DNA of 64,000 bases, from assembly GCA_027391075.1 (NCBI GenBank), contig DAHYHI010000135.1:65584-129583 (forward strand), read 5' to 3'. A program made the position numbers and the translations under genes. The stretch comes from JAJZAM01 sp027391075 (GTDB lineage Bacteria; Actinomycetota; Acidimicrobiia; Acidimicrobiales; Palsa-688). Under the pieces are notes generated by a model. The model had not been told where the DNA came from. It saw only the letters and a program-made list of their open reading frames with translations, and did no database searches. Below, piece by piece: positions 59,070 through 64,000 of this stretch (within the stretch, counting starts at the first letter, position 1; each line of letters opens with the position of its first letter).

Positions 59070-59921
59070 GTGATTCGCCCCGCTGACACCTCCGGGGGCG
59101 TCGATACTGACGGCACGCCGTCGACGGCGTCCGACGATCTGCTGGTAGAGGCCCGGAGGCCTGGGCGGGTTCGTACGACTGCTGCGCAGAGGAGCGAGAT
59201 GAAGCTCGTCTGGTGGCACGAGGTTGCGATAGTCGCCGCCTTCTACTTCGTTTACAGCGCCATACGAGACATCAACGGCACAAAGCCGGTGTCGGCGACT
59301 ACCGCCCTCGCCAATGCGAAGATCATCATCAGCTTCGAGCGTCACCTGGACGTCTTCGTCGAACAGCACATCCAGCATTTCTTCTTGCAGAGCCACTTCG
59401 CTGTGGAAGTTCTCGACGTATGGTATGGCACCACCCACTTCCTCGTCACGGGAGCCCTTCTGCTGGTTCTGTTCTACAAGTTTCCAGACCGCTACAGGAT
59501 ATGGCGTGACACTTTGGCCATCCTCACCGCTCTCGCTCTGATCGGATTCGCGGTTTTTCCGATGATGCCCCCCAGGCTGCTTCCGCCGAGCTACGGGTTC
59601 GTGGATACCCTCCGTGTCGTCGGTGGCCTGTGGAACTTCAACAGCGGCCCGATGAACGACGTTTCCAACCAGTACGCGGCTATGCCTAGCCTGCATTTCG
59701 CGTGGGCTCTTTGGTGCGGTCTGGCGCTGGCGGCGATGCTCAAGAAGCGGTGGGCTCGCTTCCTTGCCTACTGCTATCCGGCTGTCACCGTGGTATGCGT
59801 GATTGTCACCGCAAACCATCTTTTCACAGACGTCGCAGCTGGTGGCGCGATAACCGTCCTCGGCTACGGCGGAGCCGTCGGTCTGCAATCTCTCCGGTCG
59901 CGGCGCTACAAGTGGAGCTAG
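59070..59921 (+). CDS. PAP2-superfamily phosphatase (PAP2_3-like), likely lipid-phosphate phosphatase
   Basis: This 283-residue membrane protein has six or so helices after a hydrophilic head of about 45 residues. The PAP2 signature parts are visible: FPMMPPRLLP, the SLH segment MPSLHFAWALW (catalytic His) and ANHLFTDVAAGG (second His and Asp). The fold subgroup is that of inositol phosphorylceramide synthase-like PAP2_3 proteins, longer than mycobacterial Rv3807c (about 165 residues). Directly followed by UbiA, it is placed to remove the 5-phosphate from decaprenyl-phospho-5-phosphoribose, a step assigned to a PAP2 protein in mycobacteria. That role is inferred from context. Confidence 0.82.
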   Translation: MIRPADTSGGVDTDGTPSTASDDLLVEARRPGRVRTTAAQRSEMKLVWWHEVAIVAAFYFVYSAIRDINGTKPVSATTALANAKIIISFERHLDVFVEQHIQHFFLQSHFAVEVLDVWYGTTHFLVTGALLLVLFYKFPDRYRIWRDTLAILTALALIGFAVFPMMPPRLLPPSYGFVDTLRVVGGLWNFNSGPMNDVSNQYAAMPSLHFAWALWCGLALAAMLKKRWARFLAYCYPAVTVVCVIVTANHLFTDVAAGGAITVLGYGGAVGLQSLRSRRYKWS

Positions 59922-59953
59922 ACGGATCCCGGGCTTTACCTTCTGTTCGCTCC

Positions 59954-60892
59954 GTGACGGCTGAGGCCGGTCCCGGGTCGACTGGACCGGGCGCCCAGCC
60001 GAGGCGGTCCGCAGGGCTGGTAGCTGTCGGCGTGTTGCGCACCCTGAGGGTGAAGCAGTGGACCAAGAACGTGCTCGTGTTCGCGGCTCCCGGAGCGGCC
60101 GGCGTATTGACTCACAAGGTCGCACTCGAACGTTCGCTCGGAGCCTTTGCTCTGTTCTGCGCCGTCGCCGGCGGCACCTACCTTCTCAACGACGGCATGG
60201 ACGCCGACGCCGATCGTCTTCACCCGACGAAACGGAACCGTCCTGTTGCCGCCGGAATCGTCAGCGTCCGCCTCGCTCTTGCTCTTGCGGTGCTGTTGAT
60301 GGCCGGTTCAGTAGCCTTGGGCGCCCTGCTGCGACTCCAGTTGGGTCTCGTCTTAGGCATCTACGTGGCCGTCCAGATCGCCTACAGCAGCTACCTCAAG
60401 CACTTGCCGGTCTACGATCTCACGTCGGTGGCCGCCGGCTTCCTGTTGCGAAGCATCGCCGGCGCCGTCGCCGTTCCGGTGGCCGTGTCGGAGTGGTTCT
60501 TGATCGTCACGACGTTCGGCAGCCTGCTAATGGTCACGGGAAAGCGTCTTGCCGAGCACGCCGAGTTGGGTGAAGGCCGCGGCGGCCATCGGGTGACGCT
60601 GGATGCTTACACCACGACTTTTCTTCGTATCGTCGTGGCACTCGCCGCAACTGGGGCGGTGGTCGGCTACAGCCTCTGGGCGTTCTCCCTGCAAGCGGCG
60701 CAGGTGCATCACCACCGCGAGATCTTCTTTCAACTGTCGATCGTCCCCATCCTCCTAGGCCTCTTGCACTTCACGTTCCTCATAGATAGCGGTAAGGGAG
60801 CCCGTCCCGAGGACCTGGTCCTCCACGACCGTCAGCTCCAACTCCTCGGAGCGGTCTGGGCGGTTCTATTTGGCCTCGGTGTCTACCTCTAA
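59954..60892 (+). CDS. ubiA: Decaprenyl-phosphate phosphoribosyltransferase (DPPR synthase, UbiA family)
   Basis: This roughly 312-residue membrane enzyme joins phosphoribosyl pyrophosphate to decaprenyl phosphate. The first Asp motif NDGMDADADRLHPTKRNRPVAAG and the second-half YSSYLKHLPVYDL, then LLRSIAGAVAVP and VTTFGSLLMVTGKRLAEHAELG, match Mycobacterium Rv3806c block by block rather than menaquinone or haem prenyltransferases. About nine helices are present. The start is GTG 59954, or GTG 59912, which overlaps the PAP2 stop by 10 bases; neither has a ribosome-binding site. The 3' end overlaps DprE1. It provides the first committed step of decaprenyl-phospho-arabinose synthesis. Confidence 0.92.
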   Translation: MTAEAGPGSTGPGAQPRRSAGLVAVGVLRTLRVKQWTKNVLVFAAPGAAGVLTHKVALERSLGAFALFCAVAGGTYLLNDGMDADADRLHPTKRNRPVAAGIVSVRLALALAVLLMAGSVALGALLRLQLGLVLGIYVAVQIAYSSYLKHLPVYDLTSVAAGFLLRSIAGAVAVPVAVSEWFLIVTTFGSLLMVTGKRLAEHAELGEGRGGHRVTLDAYTTTFLRIVVALAATGAVVGYSLWAFSLQAAQVHHHREIFFQLSIVPILLGLLHFTFLIDSGKGARPEDLVLHDRQLQLLGAVWAVLFGLGVYL

Positions 60893-62354
60893 GTCGCCAG
60901 TCAACGACCCGCGGCCCTCGGCGGACGGGCCGTGTTCGAGTCCTGCGACGAAGGTGTTGAGCGGATGGGGTCGCACGTCGCCGAGCGTCGCTCGTCTCCA
61001 CATTCCGTCGAGGTCGGCGGAGGTGGAACAGCTCGTGAGAGAGGCTGGAGGACGCGGGCTGATAGCGAGGGGACTCGGGCGAAGCTACGGTGACGCTGCA
61101 CAGAACGGCGGCGGCGACGTCATCGACATGACAAGCTGCGACCGTATCGAAGACATAGACCTCGTGGCAGGGACGGTCACCGTCGAGTCGGGGATCAGCC
61201 TCGATCGGCTTATGCGCACTCTCGCGCCTTTGGGCTTGTGGCCTGCGGTCTCCCCGGGCACGCGCCAGGTTACCGTCGGTGGCGCTATCGGAGCCGATGT
61301 CCACGGCAAGGGTCACCATCGCGACGGAACGTTCGGCTCTCACGTCCTGTCGATGGACCTCTACACCCCCGGGTTCGGTCGCCTCAGTCTCACGCCGGAC
61401 GGGACCCCAGAGGAGTTCTGGGCGACGACAGGTGGAATGGGGCTGACCGGTATCGTGGAGCGAGCCACGCTGGAGTTGCTCCGGATCGAGACTTCCTCGG
61501 TGCGGGTGGACTCGCAGCGAACAGCTGATCTGGACTCGACGATGGCAGTCATGTCGGAACGTGACAATCACTACCGCTATTCCGTAGCGTGGATCGACTG
61601 TCTCGCTCGGGGCGCTTCGCTCGGGCGCTCGATCGTCGAGTTCGGCGAGCACGCTACCCTTGACGACCTTCCCGCTCGGGACCGATCTCCCCACAGGGCG
61701 TTGCGGTTCGGGCCGTCTCGGCAAGTTGCCGCCCCGCCGTGGGTCCCCTCAGGCCTCCTGAACCGCTGGAGCGTAGCTGCCTTCAACGAGTTGTGGTACC
61801 GCAAAGCACCGCAGTGCTCGAGTGGTCACGTTGTGGACGCGTCAAGCTTTTTCCATCCCCTTGACGCTGTCGACGGGTGGAACCGCATCTACGGAAAGCG
61901 TGGTTTTCTTCAATACCAGTTCGTTCTTCCCTACGCACAAGGCGACGTACTTCGGGCGGTAATCGAAAGGCTCGTCGATGCGAGGGCTGCGTCGTTCCTT
62001 GCGGTGCTCAAGCGCTTCGGTCCTTCCAACCCGGCTCCGCTGTCATTCCCACGCGAAGGCTGGACGTTAGCATTGGACCTTCCGGTGAGCTTCGCTGGCC
62101 TGGACGGAGAACTCGACGAACTCGACGAGATGATCGCAAGTGCTGGCGGACGGGTGTATCTTGCGAAGGACTCCCGCCTGCGCCCCGACCTTCTAGAGAC
62201 GATGTATCCCCGCCTTGGCGAATGGCGAAAGGTTCGCGAGCGCCTCGACCCTCAAGGTCTGATGAGGTCAGACCTGATGCGTCGCCTTCCGGCCTTAGCC
62301 GAGCGCCCAAGCACGCACCCGCCGGCGCTTGCTACGGGGTTCCCGCTACAGTAG
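60879..62354 (+). CDS. dprE1: Decaprenylphosphoryl-beta-D-ribose 2'-oxidase
   Basis: This 491-residue FAD enzyme oxidises C2' of decaprenyl-phospho-ribose. It follows Mycobacterium DprE1 closely: ARGLGRSYGDAAQNGGG, PGTRQVTVGGAIGADVHGKGHH, ATTGGMGLTGI, ELWYRKA, FYHPLD-like FFHPLDAVDGWNRIYG, GFLQYQFVLP and YLAKDSRLRP with the active-site Lys. At the position of Mtb Cys387 (NICVDFP) this protein has Ala (TLALDLP, codon 62070-62072), the change linked to natural benzothiazinone resistance in M. avium. The GTG at 60879 lies in the UbiA 3' end (14-base overlap); TTG 60870 is an alternative. It is followed 8 bases later by DprE2. Confidence 0.95.
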   Translation: MSTSKSPVNDPRPSADGPCSSPATKVLSGWGRTSPSVARLHIPSRSAEVEQLVREAGGRGLIARGLGRSYGDAAQNGGGDVIDMTSCDRIEDIDLVAGTVTVESGISLDRLMRTLAPLGLWPAVSPGTRQVTVGGAIGADVHGKGHHRDGTFGSHVLSMDLYTPGFGRLSLTPDGTPEEFWATTGGMGLTGIVERATLELLRIETSSVRVDSQRTADLDSTMAVMSERDNHYRYSVAWIDCLARGASLGRSIVEFGEHATLDDLPARDRSPHRALRFGPSRQVAAPPWVPSGLLNRWSVAAFNELWYRKAPQCSSGHVVDASSFFHPLDAVDGWNRIYGKRGFLQYQFVLPYAQGDVLRAVIERLVDARAASFLAVLKRFGPSNPAPLSFPREGWTLALDLPVSFAGLDGELDELDEMIASAGGRVYLAKDSRLRPDLLETMYPRLGEWRKVRERLDPQGLMRSDLMRRLPALAERPSTHPPALATGFPLQ

Positions 62355-62362
62355 GAGGGGTT

Positions 62363-63127
62363 GTGAGAGACGCGTTAGGTTCGGTCGGGTCTGTGCTCGT
62401 GCTGGGGGGTGCTTCGGAGATAGGGGTCGCGATAGCCTCGTTGCTGGCGGCGCCGAGGAGCGCAACCGTGGTCCTCGCCGGCCGGCACGGTGACAGCCTT
62501 GCGGAGGCTGCGTCGGCTTTGCAGAGTGCCGGCGCGGGTCGCGTCGAGACGGTCCACTTCGACGCGACGGATGCTGCCAGCCACGACGAGGTGATCGAAA
62601 GCTCGGCACGCGCCGCTGGTGGTGACTTGGACGTGATAGTCCTAGCATTCGGGATTCTCGGGGATCAGCAGGTCGACGAAGCCGGAGGCGACGGCGCGGT
62701 TCGGGTGGCGACGGTCAACTACGTAGGGGCGGTGTCGGCTGGTCTTGCAGCAGCGAGGCAGCTGCGCCGGCAGGGACACGGCTGTCTCGTGGCGCTCTCG
62801 TCGGTCGCCGGTGAAAGGGTTCGGCGAGCCAACTTCATCTACGGCTCATCCAAGGCGGGAATGGACGGCTTCTTCCAGGGGCTGTCTGACTCTCTGGCTG
62901 ACAGTGGAGCGTCGGTGCTCATCGTAAGGCCTGGGTTTGTCCGGGGGCGTATGACGAGAGGCATGAAACCGGCACCTCTGTCGACAACTCCTGAGGCTGT
63001 CGCTGAGGCGACCGTTCGGGCGCTGAGGGACCGCAGCGCGGTCGTCTGGGTGCCGAGGCCGCTCCGGGCCGTCATGGCCGTGATGCGACATCTGCCGAGA
63101 GCGGTGTGGAGGCGGGTCCCCGGCTGA
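62363..63127 (+). CDS. dprE2: Decaprenylphosphoryl-2-keto-ribose reductase
   Basis: This 254-residue short-chain dehydrogenase has the same length as Mycobacterium Rv3791. The Rossmann loop is VLVLGGASEIGVAIA. The catalytic set is in LSSVAGERVRRANFIYGSSKAGMDGF (Ser, Tyr-x3-Lys), split here by the fixed RRANF stretch also found in mycobacteria. The ending VMRHLPRAVWRRVPG also matches. It reduces the 2-keto intermediate with NADH to decaprenyl-phospho-arabinose, the donor for cell-wall arabinan. The GTG at 62363 has AGGAGG at 62353-62358. An in-frame extension to 61877 reads through DprE1 and is rejected. Confidence 0.95.
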   Translation: MRDALGSVGSVLVLGGASEIGVAIASLLAAPRSATVVLAGRHGDSLAEAASALQSAGAGRVETVHFDATDAASHDEVIESSARAAGGDLDVIVLAFGILGDQQVDEAGGDGAVRVATVNYVGAVSAGLAAARQLRRQGHGCLVALSSVAGERVRRANFIYGSSKAGMDGFFQGLSDSLADSGASVLIVRPGFVRGRMTRGMKPAPLSTTPEAVAEATVRALRDRSAVVWVPRPLRAVMAVMRHLPRAVWRRVPG

Positions 63128-63259
63128 CGGATTCGGGCGTAACCGCGGCGCTGGTCATATAGTGATCGACGGCGGGTTCTTAGCTCAGGTTAAGCTGAAG
63201 AGGAACCGAAACAGCCAGAAGTAATTGCCCTTCAAGAACTAGATCAGGTGCGCCGGTCG

Positions 63260-64000
<741 letters not shown>

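Noticed and set aside
58746..60125. 459-residue minus-strand frame spanning the Rpf, PAP2 and UbiA genes
   Set aside because: It covers three confident genes and the gaps between them on the other strand and shows no recognisable motif.
61877..62362. N-terminal extension of DprE2 to give a 416-residue protein
   Set aside because: The extra part overlaps the C-terminal half of DprE1 in another frame. The GTG at 62363 has a strong AGGAGG and gives exactly the known length.

Overview
The window looks like a chromosomal stretch of a high-GC actinobacterium, most plausibly of the class Acidimicrobiia. The basis is GC-rich coding with many GTG and TTG starts, an actinobacterial DUF3097 protein, a deazaflavin (F420)-type nitroreductase fold, a TIGR03084-type mycothiol-associated protein, steroid-type P450 and two-domain FadE genes, an Rpf protein, and a mycobacterium-like decaprenyl-phospho-arabinose pathway. 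I see no rRNA, tRNA, IS element, prophage or CRISPR array. No gap between genes exceeds 300 bases.

Layout. 1-12701 (+) is the end of a complex I operon: the nuoE tail, then nuoF to nuoN, nearly all joined by overlapping stop and start codons and closed by a strong hairpin. 12847-23950 is accessory metabolism: a long-type dCTP deaminase coupled to an MFS exporter, a P450 coupled to an F420-type reductase, a large SEC-C protein, a Fur-family regulator, acetoacetyl-CoA synthetase and another MFS protein. 24076-27509 (+) is a compact predicted extracytoplasmic electron-transfer locus: a cytochrome-b-like membrane protein, an anchored low-complexity protein, ApbE, a ferric-reductase-like membrane protein and a 3Fe-4S-type ferredoxin. 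27653-34000 holds an L,D-transpeptidase, a fused acyl-CoA dehydrogenase divergent from a crotonase, a hydrolase and a PadR regulator. 33972-36838 is a molybdate/tungstate importer whose permease and ATPase are one polypeptide. It ends tail-to-tail, overlapping an HtrA-like protease.

38171-42084 has a DHA2 exporter divergent from an MMPL transporter. 42116-49752 is a catabolic module: a TIGR03084 protein, acyl-CoA carboxylase beta and alpha subunits and AtuA on one strand, with an acyl-CoA dehydrogenase divergent from them. 49828-53217 carries DUF3097, a DMT transporter and a short amidohydrolase. 53399-57541 has two tandem paralogous DHA2 transporters, the second translationally coupled to a MerR regulator. 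57627-63127 is an envelope region: Rpf, then PAP2 phosphatase, UbiA phosphoribosyltransferase, DprE1 and DprE2, which together would make decaprenyl-phospho-arabinose. The window ends inside an anti-sigma-type ATPase gene.

Most interesting points: (1) the ApbE locus, where the expected FMN-binding acceptor is replaced by an anchored low-complexity protein carrying two SGAT motifs; (2) the self-contained arabinan-precursor operon, with alanine at the DprE1 position hit by benzothiazinones; (3) a recurring TANNNT box 6-9 bases before start codons that lack a Shine-Dalgarno sequence, suggesting widespread leaderless mRNAs; (4) a 12-bp perfect inverted repeat in front of the metal-oxyanion importer.
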